Assembly: GCA_963668595.1 (NCBI GenBank)
Contig: OY764876.1
Coordinates: 2,356,001-2,420,000, forward strand
DNA from: GWE2-42-39 sp963668595
Lineage (GTDB): Bacteria > Bacteroidota > Bacteroidia > Bacteroidales > Prolixibacteraceae
DNA length: 64,000 nt
Direction of reading: 5' to 3'
Under the pieces are notes generated by a model, which searched no databases, was not told the origin of the DNA, and saw nothing but the letters and a program-made list of their open reading frames with translations. Shown piece after piece: positions 1-9,122 of the stretch; the stretch's first letter is position 1; every line of letters begins with the position of its first letter. The translations under genes were made by a program, and so were the position numbers.

Positions 1-1
1 A

Positions 2-748
2 CTGGAATGGATTCAGCAAAAATGTATTGGATGTAATTCCTGTACTGAAGTGTGTTCATCAGGGGCATTTTCGCTAAAAAATGGGAAACCCGACTTTCAG
101 AAAGACTTGTGCACATCCTGTTTCGATTGCCTAACAGTTTGTTATGCCGAAGCCATCAGCAAAATAGGTCGGGAGTTAACCCCCGAAGAGGTTTTCTCAG
201 AGGTAGAACAGGATTTCCCGTTCTTCAGCAATTCAGGAGGAGGAATCACCATTTCCGGCGGAGAACCCATGCTTCAACCGGAGTTTACCCAACAAACACT
301 GGCACTGTTTAAAAAAGCTGGGATTCATACCGCGCTCGATACCAACCTGAGCATTTCATGGAGCCAATACGAGAAAGTACTTCCGCATGCCGATCTGGTT
401 TTGGCCGATCTGAAAATAATGAATCCGGAACTTCATAAAAAGTGGACCGGACAATCGAACCAGATAATTTTTGAGAACCTGAAAAAACTGGATGCAACAG
501 GAATTCCATTTTTCATCCGGACTCCGGTGGTTCCGGGCGTAAACGATTATGATGCAGAAATTCGGGCAATGGCAGAATTCGCATCCTCGTTAAGAAATCT
601 GAAAAAATACGAACTACTCCCTTACCACTCAATGGCAAGCTGCAAATACACGAACCTAAGCATGGAAAATCCCATGGAACAAACTCCGGCTCTTTCAAAA
701 GAAAGGCTGAATGAACTACAAAAAATCATTGAAACATATAAGCAATAA
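2..748 (+). CDS. Glycyl-radical enzyme activating protein (radical SAM), 5' end outside window
   Basis: The enzyme uses SAM and a 4Fe-4S cluster to abstract a hydrogen from the conserved glycine of its partner enzyme, here very probably the next gene. The reading frame is open to the window edge and codes for Cys-rich sequence before the first possible GTG at position 50, so the gene is cut by the window rather than starting there. Two ferredoxin-like cluster motifs are visible: CIGCNSCTEVC at the start and CTSCFDCLTVC about 30 residues later. Next comes the SAM-binding GGE motif (ITISGGEPMLQPEF). The CxxxCxxC radical-SAM motif should lie just upstream of base 1. This two-cluster layout is the usual one for activases of non-PFL glycyl radical enzymes. 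The stop is 11 bases before the GRE start, so the two are almost certainly co-transcribed. Confidence 0.93.
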   Translation: MEWIQQKCIGCNSCTEVCSSGAFSLKNGKPDFQKDLCTSCFDCLTVCYAEAISKIGRELTPEEVFSEVEQDFPFFSNSGGGITISGGEPMLQPEFTQQTLALFKKAGIHTALDTNLSISWSQYEKVLPHADLVLADLKIMNPELHKKWTGQSNQIIFENLKKLDATGIPFFIRTPVVPGVNDYDAEIRAMAEFASSLRNLKKYELLPYHSMASCKYTNLSMENPMEQTPALSKERLNELQKIIETYKQ

Positions 749-759
749 AACGATACATC

Positions 760-2916
760 ATGGAAAATTCATTTAGTTATCAATCACGGATCGACCACCT
801 TCGGTCGCGCAAATTTGCCCAAACCCGCGAGAAAATTGAAGTCGAAGGACTTCTGGACGAAGACGATTACGGACGCGTTCTTCCACCGGCCAACGCATGG
901 GAAAGCATTCCCAATCATCCCGATGGGTCTTTTTACGGATTAGATGGTTGGAAGGAAAACTTCTGCAACATGATGGAAACACATCCGGTTTATGTTGATC
1001 CTCAGGACGCTTTTGCCGGTCGTTGGGTGTATTTCATGTCGCGCATGAGATCTAACAAATGGAATCCGGACTATCCATTCGATCACCTGAAACCTGACTT
1101 TGAAAAATACGACATCATCAGCGGAATTGGCGACGATGCCCATTTTGCACCCGATTACAATCTAGGGCTGTCGATCGGTTGGCAAGGGATTCTCGACAAA
1201 ATTGAACATTATCGAAAAGTAAATACTTTACCCGAACAAATAAAATTTTACAATGCGCATGAGCAGGTTGTGAAAAGTATCCAGGGATGGATCGAACGGC
1301 ATATTGACCTGATTGAACAACGAATTCAGGAAGAAACCAATCCCGAATTAAAAGCCAATCTGGAAGAGATGGCCAAGACCAATCGGAACATCGTTTCCAA
1401 AGCGCCGCAAACCCTGCGCGAAGCCATTCAATGGATCATTTGGTACCACCTGGCATCCCGCACTTACAATCGCGATGGTGCAGGCGGTCAAATCGACGAA
1501 ATGCTGCGGCCATTCTTTGAAAAAGATTTGGCAGAAGGACGCATCGACCGCGAGAAAACAGTTTACCTGCTGGCCTGTTTCATGCTGAATGATACTATTT
1601 ACTGGCAACTTGGGGGCCCCAACAAAGATGGAGTTGATCAAACTTCAGAAATTTCGTTCCTGATTTTGGATGCAGCCGACAAAGCGAATTGTTCCATCAA
1701 CTTAACCATTCGGGTACACGACGGAATGAATCAGGAACTATTCGACAAATCGTTGTATTACCTCATCAAAAATAAAAATGCCTGGCCTCGTTATTCGGGT
1801 GACAAAGCACTGGTTGAAGGATTCATGAAAAACGGTTTTGACGCTCAACTGGCCCGCCAGCGTATTGCCGTTGGGTGCAACTGGATGTCGTTGCCCGGTC
1901 TGGAATATACCATGAACGATCTGGTTAAGGTAAACATGGCCAAAGTATTTGAAGTCGCTTATTTCGAAATGATGGCCGATAAATCAGAACAACCCTCAAC
2001 CTCCCGTCTGTGGAAAATCTATATTCCTCATTTAAAGGAAGCCGTTTATGCTGCTGCGGAAGGAATTCGCCATCAACTAAAATACCAAAAGTACAACGAA
2101 CCTGAATTGATTTTGAATCTGTTGAGCCACGGCCCCCTCGAAAAAGGACTGGATGTAAGCGATGGAGGCGCAATGTATTACAATCTGGCAATTGACGGAG
2201 CCGGACTGGCCATTGTTGCTGATTCATTTGCAGCTCTTCAACTTCGGATTGAAGAAGAAAAGAAAACAAGCTGGGAAGAAGTAACTTATCATTTAGATAG
2301 TGATTTCGAAGGAATGGAAGGCGAAAAAATCAGGCTTTTGCTGAAAAATAGTCCGCGTTACGGACAAGGAAACTCACTGGGCGACCAATGGGCTAAAAAA
2401 ATTGCAGATTCATTTACGGCACTGGTTCAGGAAGAATCAAACCCGGAACTAAAACATACGTTTATCCCAGGTTTTTTCAGTTGGGCCAACACCATTGGCT
2501 TTGGTCAACATGTAGGAGCGACCCCCAACGGGCGAAAAAAACACACTCCTATTTCACACGGAGCCAATCCCTGTCCCGGATTTTCGAAAGACGGTGCATC
2601 GCTGGCATTGGCACGCGCTGTTGCCGACATTCAGCCCGGATTCGGAAATACTGCGCCCATGCAATGGGAGCTTGATCCAACTCTTGCGACTACCGATTAT
2701 ATCAAGCTAATTGGTTCAATTATCAAAACTCATTTTGAGCTGGGCGGAACCTTGATCAATGTAAATATCATGGACAAAAACCAAATTCTGGATGCCCATA
2801 AAGATCCGGCCAAATACCCTGAATTGGTCGTTCGTGTAACCGGTTTTACTGCTTATTTCTCGATGCTCACTCCCGAGTTCCGTCAACTGGTTGTTGACCG
2901 GCTTCTGGAGAGCTGA
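760..2916 (+). CDS. Glycyl radical enzyme (PFL-like superfamily) of unassigned substrate
   Basis: This is a cytosolic radical enzyme of 718 residues, somewhat short for the superfamily. The C-terminal glycyl-radical loop RVTGFTAYF is intact, with the radical site at Gly695. The active-site thiyl loop is AVGCNWMSLPG with Cys373. Known dehydratase and C-N/C-S lyase GREs (diol, glycerol, choline, hydroxyproline, isethionate) carry Cys-x-Glu at this loop and PFL carries Cys-Cys; this protein has Cys-Asn-Trp, so neither signature fits. The preceding gene encodes its activase. The following genes encode a sugar-porter transporter and secreted glycosidases, which suggests a sugar or sugar-derived substrate, but this is inference. 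Automatic annotation would probably say 'formate C-acetyltransferase', which the Cys loop does not support. Confidence 0.93.
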   Translation: MENSFSYQSRIDHLRSRKFAQTREKIEVEGLLDEDDYGRVLPPANAWESIPNHPDGSFYGLDGWKENFCNMMETHPVYVDPQDAFAGRWVYFMSRMRSNKWNPDYPFDHLKPDFEKYDIISGIGDDAHFAPDYNLGLSIGWQGILDKIEHYRKVNTLPEQIKFYNAHEQVVKSIQGWIERHIDLIEQRIQEETNPELKANLEEMAKTNRNIVSKAPQTLREAIQWIIWYHLASRTYNRDGAGGQIDEMLRPFFEKDLAEGRIDREKTVYLLACFMLNDTIYWQLGGPNKDGVDQTSEISFLILDAADKANCSINLTIRVHDGMNQELFDKSLYYLIKNKNAWPRYSGDKALVEGFMKNGFDAQLARQRIAVGCNWMSLPGLEYTMNDLVKVNMAKVFEVAYFEMMADKSEQPSTSRLWKIYIPHLKEAVYAAAEGIRHQLKYQKYNEPELILNLLSHGPLEKGLDVSDGGAMYYNLAIDGAGLAIVADSFAALQLRIEEEKKTSWEEVTYHLDSDFEGMEGEKIRLLLKNSPRYGQGNSLGDQWAKKIADSFTALVQEESNPELKHTFIPGFFSWANTIGFGQHVGATPNGRKKHTPISHGANPCPGFSKDGASLALARAVADIQPGFGNTAPMQWELDPTLATTDYIKLIGSIIKTHFELGGTLINVNIMDKNQILDAHKDPAKYPELVVRVTGFTAYFSMLTPEFRQLVVDRLLES

Positions 2917-2937
2917 TAAAAAGTTCCTTAGTAAAAG

Positions 2938-2997
2938 AGTTCCTTAGTTCCTAAGTAAAATGTAACTCATAGAGATGTACTTAGGAACTAAGGGACT
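2938..2997. repeat. Long inverted repeat between GRE and transporter genes
   Basis: Two 20-base arms (2938-2957 and 2978-2997) are complementary except for one position and are separated by a 20-base spacer. The core is CTTAGTTCCTAAG-like. A further partial copy of the left arm (AGTTCCTTAG) lies just upstream at 2922-2931. No T-run follows, so it is not a classical terminator. It could be an mRNA-stabilising or processing hairpin separating GRE from transporter expression, or one copy of a dispersed intergenic repeat family. Confidence 0.75.
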
Positions 2998-3035
2998 TAG
3001 ACACTTTTAACCTTTAACATATAGACTCGAAAAAA

Positions 3036-4433
3036 ATGACTCAATCAACACAACAAAAAAATAATTTCTATTTAATCTTCATTGCATTAACGGCTGCTTT
3101 CGGAGGATTTCTGTTCGGCTACGACACCGCAGTTATTTCAGGAACTATCAGCCTGGTAAAAACACAGTTTGCATTAACAACCGCAATGGAAGGTTGGTTC
3201 GTCAGCTCCGCCCTGGTTGGTTGCATTCTCGGAGTGATCGTGGCTGGAGAAATGGCTGATCGTTTCGGACGAAAATTTTCGCTTATAACGGCAGGGCTCA
3301 TGTTCTCCGTTTCGGCATTTGGCTGCGCGTTATGCGGTTCTCATACCGAATTAATTCTCTACCGACTGGTTGGCGGCTTGGGAATCGGCATTGCATCCAT
3401 GCTTTCGCCACTGTATATTTCCGAGGTTTCGCCTGCAAAAATACGTGGACGCATGGTTGCCTTGTACCAACTTGCAATTTGTTTAGGCATCGTAGCCGCC
3501 TATTTTGCCAATGCCTGGCTCCTGAAAATGAGTGTCAACCCGGGGCTGGATTTCAGTGGAGGTGTGCTGCACAAAGTCTTTGTTTCGGAAGTGTGGCGAT
3601 CGATGTTTGGGGCTTCGGCAATCCCGGCTATTTTCTTTTTTCTTGCCATGTTTTTTGTTCCTGAAAGTCCGCGTTGGTTTGCGGCCAAAGGAAAAGATGA
3701 AAATGCAAATCGTGTTTTGACAAAAATTAATGGTGTCGCAATTGCCAATGACGAACTACAATCCATAAAAATTGCACTTGAAAAAGAAGAAAAAGGTTCG
3801 TGGAAAGTTTTGTTTCACCCGGGGATTCGCATTGCCATGTTTGCAGGTATTGCATTGGCTCTACTTTCTCAGTTTACCGGAATTAATGCAATTATTTACT
3901 ACGGACCGCGCATTATGGAAGAAGCTGGTTTGAAACTAAGCGATGCGCTTGGGGGGCAGGTTGTTATTGGTATTGTCAATGCAGTGGCAACCATTTTTGC
4001 CATCTGGAAAATCGATCAATTCGGACGAAAAAAACTACTCTCGACCGGAGTTGCCGGAATGTTTATTTCGCTCTTGGCTGTTGGGCTGTTGTTTGTTTTT
4101 AAACAAACACAGGGAATATTGCTGATCGCCTTTATTACCAGTTTTATTATCTTTTTCGAAATCGGTTTTGGACCGGTAATCTGGGTTCTGCTTTCAGAAA
4201 TTTATCCGACCAAAGTTCGTGGGCGTGCCATGTCAATCGCCACGCTGATGTTATGGGTGGGTACAGCTATCATTGGGCAGGTAGTTCCGTGGATGCTGGA
4301 AACCCTTTCGCCCGGAGCAACATTCTTCATTTTTGCTGTTTGCTGTATTCCGGTTCCGTTTATTCTAAAATTAATTCCAGAAACCAAAGGTCTGTCGTTG
4401 GAAGATATTGAGAAAGAGTGGCTGATTAAGTAA
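3036..4433 (+). CDS. MFS sugar-porter family transporter (XylE/GLUT type)
   Basis: Inner-membrane sugar:H+ symporter of 465 residues with twelve predicted membrane segments. The sugar-porter signatures are all present: GFLFGYDTAVISG in helix 1, DRFGRK and DQFGRKK in the loops after helices 2 and 8, PESPRW at the end of the first half, a QxTGIN-type stretch (QFTGINAIIYYGPRI) in helix 7, and the C-terminal PETKGLSLEDIE. Close relatives carry xylose, glucose, galactose or arabinose; the exact sugar cannot be read from sequence. It sits between the GRE and a long run of exported glycosidases, so it probably imports a monosaccharide they release. The ATG at 3036 gives a short N-terminus before helix 1, as is usual in the family. 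Confidence 0.93.
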   Translation: MTQSTQQKNNFYLIFIALTAAFGGFLFGYDTAVISGTISLVKTQFALTTAMEGWFVSSALVGCILGVIVAGEMADRFGRKFSLITAGLMFSVSAFGCALCGSHTELILYRLVGGLGIGIASMLSPLYISEVSPAKIRGRMVALYQLAICLGIVAAYFANAWLLKMSVNPGLDFSGGVLHKVFVSEVWRSMFGASAIPAIFFFLAMFFVPESPRWFAAKGKDENANRVLTKINGVAIANDELQSIKIALEKEEKGSWKVLFHPGIRIAMFAGIALALLSQFTGINAIIYYGPRIMEEAGLKLSDALGGQVVIGIVNAVATIFAIWKIDQFGRKKLLSTGVAGMFISLLAVGLLFVFKQTQGILLIAFITSFIIFFEIGFGPVIWVLLSEIYPTKVRGRAMSIATLMLWVGTAIIGQVVPWMLETLSPGATFFIFAVCCIPVPFILKLIPETKGLSLEDIEKEWLIK

Positions 4434-4456
4434 GTTTAAAGAAAAAAATAACTTGT

Positions 4457-6634
4457 ATGAAACTTTTCTTGTTTTTACTAATCTTCCCATTTGCAGTTCT
4501 GGCTCAATCGCCGATTCAATTTGTTGATCCATTAATCGGAACAGCTCCGGCAACAACCGAAAGCGCAAAGCGGCACAGTGAGGCGGGGTCCGAGCTAAAA
4601 GGACAAACGTATCCTGCTGTTGGTCGGCCATTTGGTATGATACACTGGACTCCGGAAACACGAACTTCCGAAGCAAAATGTTTATCGCCCTACTATTATA
4701 ACGATAAATATATATCCGGTTTTCGCGGATCACACTGGATGGATGGCAGTTGTACGCAAGACTACGGAAGCGCAACCATTATGCCATTTACAACTAACCG
4801 GATTGACACTGTAAGCAAATCGCCGGTTGCAAGGCTAAATCACGAACACGAAAAGGCTTCGCCGGCTTATTACAGTCTTTTGCTCGATGAATACAAGATT
4901 AAAGCAGAGATCACAGGAGCTGTTCGTTCCGGTTTTTTTCGGTTTTCCTATCCCAAAGAAAATGGAAATTATTTAGCAATCAGAATGAATAGCGATGAGA
5001 ACGAAGGTAAGGTGTGGGTAAATTTTCAACAGAATGAAATCGTAGGATACAATCCGGTTCACCGTATTTATCAGGGCTGGGGAAAGCCTGCCGGGTTTAG
5101 CGGTTGGTTTGTCTTACGTTTTGATACGCCTTTTTCTATCTTCAGACAAGGAGAACAGGAAATGATTATTGGTTTTCAGAATCAACGAACAATACAGGTT
5201 CAGATCGGAACTTCCTTTACAAGCGAGGAAGCTGCCCGAAACAATCTTGATACGGAAATAAAAAACCGGGATTTTGATCAACTTCGGAAAGAAGCGGAAG
5301 AGGAATGGAACCATGATCTGAGTAAAGTAAAAGTGAAAGGAGGGTCGAACGAAGATCTTGTGAAATTTTATACGGCACTTTATCACTGCTACCTGTTGCC
5401 TCGCACTGCCAGTGATGTTGATGGAAGTTATCCTGGATTTGCACAGGATACAACAGTTCACCGGGCCGAAGGATTTATCTATTACGATGATTTTTCGATG
5501 TGGGACACCTACCGGACGCTAAATCCACTGTTAACCATTCTGGAACCAGCCCGCAGTTTGGATATGGTAAAATCGTTGGTCGCAAAAGCTCAACAAGGTG
5601 GATGGATGCCAATCTTCCCAAAATGGGCAAACTATACCGCGGCAATGATTGGAGATCACGTTAGTACGATGATTGCCGATGCGTATCAGCGGGGAATTAC
5701 CGGGTTTGATGTTGACACAGCCTATCATTACATGCGAAAAAATGCTTTTGATCATCCCTCTGAAGAAGAATACAAAGATGGAAAAGGGAGACGGGCATTA
5801 ACCAGCTATCTTCAATACGGGTATATTCCTTTGGATGATCAGGTTCCGGAGGCTTTTCACAAAAAAGAACAAGTGTCGCGTACTCTTGAATATGCGTTTG
5901 ATGATTATGCGCTGGCCCAGTTTGCCAAAAGCCTGGGGAAAACCGATGACTACCAGGTGCTAATGAAACGCTCGCAAAACTACCGCAATGTTTTTGATGT
6001 TAAAACAGGGTACGTTCGTGGACGATATGCTAATGGAAGCTGGATTGAACCTTTCGACCCGAATGTGAAGAGTGACTTTATTACTGAAGGTACTGCCTTT
6101 CAATATACATGGTATGTTCCGCACGATGTTCCGGGACTCATCAGGTTGTTTGGAGGCAAAGCCCCTTTCTTAAAACGACTAAACAAATTTTTCGATGATG
6201 GCTATTACTGGCATGGAAACGAAACCGACCAGCAGGCTCCTTATTTATTTGCAATGGCGGGCCAGCCTGAAAAAACTCAGGAATGGGTTCGAAAAATAAT
6301 CGACGAAGAATACGGTACAGGTCCTGGAGGATTAAGTGGAAACGAAGATGCCGGTCAGATGTCGGCGTGGATGGTTAGTTCGATGCTTGGATTCTATCCT
6401 GTTTGCCCCGGAAAGCCGGAGTATGTAATTGGAAGTCCTTTTTTTGAGGAAGTTTCAATTTGCCCCGACTCAACTTGCAAACCGTTTGTTATTCGAGCCA
6501 ATGGCCCTGTTTCGAAGGTTCCATTTGTCGATAAAATTGAACTAAACGGAAAAACTCTTTCGAAATACCTAATCACTCACCATCAAATTGTTTCGGGTGG
6601 CGAACTTGTTTTTAAACTAAAACAACCAAAATGA
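4457..6634 (+). CDS. GH92 family glycosidase, probable exo-alpha-mannosidase (first copy)
   Basis: Exported 725-residue enzyme with signal peptide MKLFLFLLIFPFAVLAQ. GH92 enzymes are Ca2+-dependent inverting exo-alpha-mannosidases that act on mannans and N-glycans. Family landmarks are visible: the N-terminal VDPLIGT and RPFGMIHWTPET, FSMWDTYRTLNPL at the start of the catalytic (alpha/alpha)6 domain, GYIPLDDQ, the general-acid region HGNETDQQAPYLF, and the acidic motif GNEDAGQMSAW followed by LGFYPVCPG. The second GH92 in this window has GNDDCGQ at the same place, so the two copies differ in their catalytic surroundings and may differ in linkage. The gene begins 23 bases after the transporter stop, consistent with one operon. 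Confidence 0.93.
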   Translation: MKLFLFLLIFPFAVLAQSPIQFVDPLIGTAPATTESAKRHSEAGSELKGQTYPAVGRPFGMIHWTPETRTSEAKCLSPYYYNDKYISGFRGSHWMDGSCTQDYGSATIMPFTTNRIDTVSKSPVARLNHEHEKASPAYYSLLLDEYKIKAEITGAVRSGFFRFSYPKENGNYLAIRMNSDENEGKVWVNFQQNEIVGYNPVHRIYQGWGKPAGFSGWFVLRFDTPFSIFRQGEQEMIIGFQNQRTIQVQIGTSFTSEEAARNNLDTEIKNRDFDQLRKEAEEEWNHDLSKVKVKGGSNEDLVKFYTALYHCYLLPRTASDVDGSYPGFAQDTTVHRAEGFIYYDDFSMWDTYRTLNPLLTILEPARSLDMVKSLVAKAQQGGWMPIFPKWANYTAAMIGDHVSTMIADAYQRGITGFDVDTAYHYMRKNAFDHPSEEEYKDGKGRRALTSYLQYGYIPLDDQVPEAFHKKEQVSRTLEYAFDDYALAQFAKSLGKTDDYQVLMKRSQNYRNVFDVKTGYVRGRYANGSWIEPFDPNVKSDFITEGTAFQYTWYVPHDVPGLIRLFGGKAPFLKRLNKFFDDGYYWHGNETDQQAPYLFAMAGQPEKTQEWVRKIIDEEYGTGPGGLSGNEDAGQMSAWMVSSMLGFYPVCPGKPEYVIGSPFFEEVSICPDSTCKPFVIRANGPVSKVPFVDKIELNGKTLSKYLITHHQIVSGGELVFKLKQPK

Positions 6635-6680
6635 TTGGCAATTGAGTTGAATGATTTTGAATATAAATACTAATCAATCG

Positions 6681-9122
6681 ATGAAAAATAAAATATCGTC
6701 AAAAAATAGAATAATAATCTTTCTGAGTTTGCTCGCCGTGCTTGTCTTTTCAATTTTTCAAACATCTGCACAGATACAAAATCCCGGTGTTTTTGCGTCC
6801 ATTTCAGAACCATCGGTATTATTGGATGGGCAAAAGCCAACTGCGAATTGGATTTGGAATTCGGGAGCAGAAAACCCACAAAATTATTACTTGCTGATAC
6901 GAAAATCATTTGACCTGAAAAACATACCTGTTCAGGCAAAAGCTTTTATTTCTGCGTACTCGTTTGCCGATGTGTATATCAATGGAAAGCTGATTGACCG
7001 ATGTCCGATGAATTGCGATCCGGAATATCAGGTGTACGAACAATACGATTTGTCGGGATATATTAAGGAAGGAAAAAACACTATTTCCGCGCTGGTTTAC
7101 AATTTTGGGATTGGTATGCATCATCGAATAAACGCGCGGGGAGGATTTTTCTTTCAGGGAAAAATAATCTTCGGAAAAAATGAAAAACTTGAATTAAATA
7201 CCGACGATTCGTGGAAAGTTACCAAAGCCGAAGCTTGGGATAACGATACGGAATTGCGCACCGGTAGTGGTGAAAGAAGTCCGCATCTGATTGGCTTTCT
7301 CGAAAAATTTGATGCCCGGAAAATGCCTCATGGGTGGATGGAAAACGATTTTGACGACTCGGATTGGGACGCTGCACGTTTGTTGGGAATTCCTCCGCTT
7401 TCGCCATGGAACAGCATTGTTGAAGTAAAACGGCCTCCGCTTTTCCGCGAGGTGGTTTATCCGGTTAAACATTGGTTTGCAGGCGATAAAATTGTTTACG
7501 ACTTTGGGAAAGAAATCAGTGGAACCCCGGTTATTGATCTGTTTTCGAAGTACGACGGCGCTCGTTTTGAAATGGGAACTTCGGAGCGGCTTTTGCCCGA
7601 CAGTTCGGCCCAGTATAAAAAAAGGGTGAATTATACCGATTATTACCTTAGTAAAAAAGGGACTCAAAGCTGGAGCCCGCTTACCTGGCGCGGATTTCGC
7701 TATCTTTCAGTTTCGAAAAGCGACAGCCTTATTTTCAAAAAAATATCGGCAGTCAACCGGCACTACAATTTTTCAAACGAAGGAAGTTTTGAGTGTTCCG
7801 ACCCGCAACTCAATAAAATTTGGGAAGTCGGGAATTTCACACTAAAACTTTGTGCTCAGGATACTTACATGGATACTCCGTGGCGCGAACAAACCCAGTA
7901 CATTGCAGGCGACAGCCGTTATTTGCAGAAATATGCGTATTACCCGTTCGGACAAAGTTCTGAATTCCTGATGCGTTATAATATTTTGTCAGGTATCTGG
8001 TCGCAACGCTGGATAAACGATGGTTCCATCCGCTCGCGTTACCCAACCGATTGGCTAATTGGCAGCAACACTTCTGCTTACCTGGTCGATTACGAGCTGG
8101 AATATGTGATCATGTTGGGCGAGTATTACCAGTATTTCGGGAATGCCGATTTGCTTCGCCGGATTTATCCCAACCTCAAAAAGCTGATGAGCTATATTGA
8201 ATCGCTTGTCGGGAAAGAACATGGCTTGCTGGCCAAGGTTCCAGGGTGGATTGTTCTCGATCATCCGGATACGTATCCGATCGATCAGCGCGAAGAAATA
8301 ACAGGGTTGAACTGTTTGTATTATTCAGCATTGACCCAGGCTGCATTTATTGCCTGGACATTGAATAACGATCAGCAGCAAGCAGTTATTTGGACGAATG
8401 AAGCAGAAAAACTAAAAGCCAATATTCAAAAATATCTTTGGTCACCAGAAAAAAAACTATATCTCGATAGTTACGGGAGTGAAAAATGCAGCCAGCAAAC
8501 GCAGGTTTATGCCATGCTTTATGGCTTGGTCGATTCGGATGAAAAAGCAAATTTGGTTGAAAAAATAGCTGCCTATAACCGAAGTAGTGAGCAATCATTT
8601 GCTTACTATGTCCTCTATGCCATGTTCGACGAAAAACCGCAATGGTCGCTCGATTACATACGAACGTACTGGGGCCGACAAATGGAATCGCCCTATTTTA
8701 ACGGTGGTTGGCACGAAGCATGGGACATTGAGCATTGGACTACCGATACTGGAACAACTTCGCATGCATGGTGTTCGGGGCCAACGGCGCTTCTTTCGCA
8801 AAAGGTTTTGGGCGCTGAACCCATTTCTGCCGGATGGAAAACCTTTTCTGTAAAACCCAACCCATGTGATTTGAAATGGGCAAAGGGGATTATTCCTACC
8901 GCTTACGGTGCAATCAGCATTGACTGGAAAACAGATGCAAAAGGTTCATTTAGCATGTATGTGCTGGTACCCGAAAATACTTCTGCGGAAATTGCCGTTC
9001 CGGCTGGCAATCCACAGAAAGTTAGTGTTAACGGGAAACCTATCAATAAATTCCGGAGTGAAAACGGGAAAATCATTTTCCACGCTGCTCCGGGAGAATA
9101 TGAAATAAAATCAGTTTTATGA
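6681..9122 (+). CDS. Alpha-L-rhamnosidase-like protein (GH78)
   Basis: Secreted six-hairpin glycosidase of about 813 residues. The ATG at 6681 is preferred over an in-frame ATG at 6651 because it places a clean signal peptide (hydrophobic IIIFLSLLAVLVFSIF ending SAQ) at the N-terminus. A beta-rich region with a PA14/jelly-roll-like binding fold (VYINGKLI) precedes the catalytic barrel. The family's catalytic stretch is seen as DTPWREQTQYIAGDSR near residue 400, containing the Asp/Arg/Glu/Asp set. A second acidic cluster HEAWDIEHW lies near residue 680. The end LGAEPISAGWKTFSVKPN is the usual C-terminal beta-domain entry. It should remove terminal alpha-L-rhamnose. The stop overlaps the next start (ATGA), so translation is coupled. 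Confidence 0.87.
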   Translation: MKNKISSKNRIIIFLSLLAVLVFSIFQTSAQIQNPGVFASISEPSVLLDGQKPTANWIWNSGAENPQNYYLLIRKSFDLKNIPVQAKAFISAYSFADVYINGKLIDRCPMNCDPEYQVYEQYDLSGYIKEGKNTISALVYNFGIGMHHRINARGGFFFQGKIIFGKNEKLELNTDDSWKVTKAEAWDNDTELRTGSGERSPHLIGFLEKFDARKMPHGWMENDFDDSDWDAARLLGIPPLSPWNSIVEVKRPPLFREVVYPVKHWFAGDKIVYDFGKEISGTPVIDLFSKYDGARFEMGTSERLLPDSSAQYKKRVNYTDYYLSKKGTQSWSPLTWRGFRYLSVSKSDSLIFKKISAVNRHYNFSNEGSFECSDPQLNKIWEVGNFTLKLCAQDTYMDTPWREQTQYIAGDSRYLQKYAYYPFGQSSEFLMRYNILSGIWSQRWINDGSIRSRYPTDWLIGSNTSAYLVDYELEYVIMLGEYYQYFGNADLLRRIYPNLKKLMSYIESLVGKEHGLLAKVPGWIVLDHPDTYPIDQREEITGLNCLYYSALTQAAFIAWTLNNDQQQAVIWTNEAEKLKANIQKYLWSPEKKLYLDSYGSEKCSQQTQVYAMLYGLVDSDEKANLVEKIAAYNRSSEQSFAYYVLYAMFDEKPQWSLDYIRTYWGRQMESPYFNGGWHEAWDIEHWTTDTGTTSHAWCSGPTALLSQKVLGAEPISAGWKTFSVKPNPCDLKWAKGIIPTAYGAISIDWKTDAKGSFSMYVLVPENTSAEIAVPAGNPQKVSVNGKPINKFRSENGKIIFHAAPGEYEIKSVL

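Noticed and set aside
760..2916. GRE as trans-4-hydroxyproline dehydratase (HypD), which would link it to extensin breakdown
   Set aside because: HypD has Cys-x-Glu at the active-site loop; here the residue two after the Cys is Trp. The protein is also shorter, and its operon is a sugar operon on the other strand. A structural model could reopen this.
760..2916. GRE as pyruvate formate-lyase
   Set aside because: PFL needs two adjacent Cys in the active-site loop; only one is present, and the activase has extra ferredoxin-like clusters not found in PFL activases.
7194..7667. Minus-strand frame of 157 codons inside the GH78 gene
   Set aside because: It is antisense to a well-supported coding region and shows no recognisable domain.
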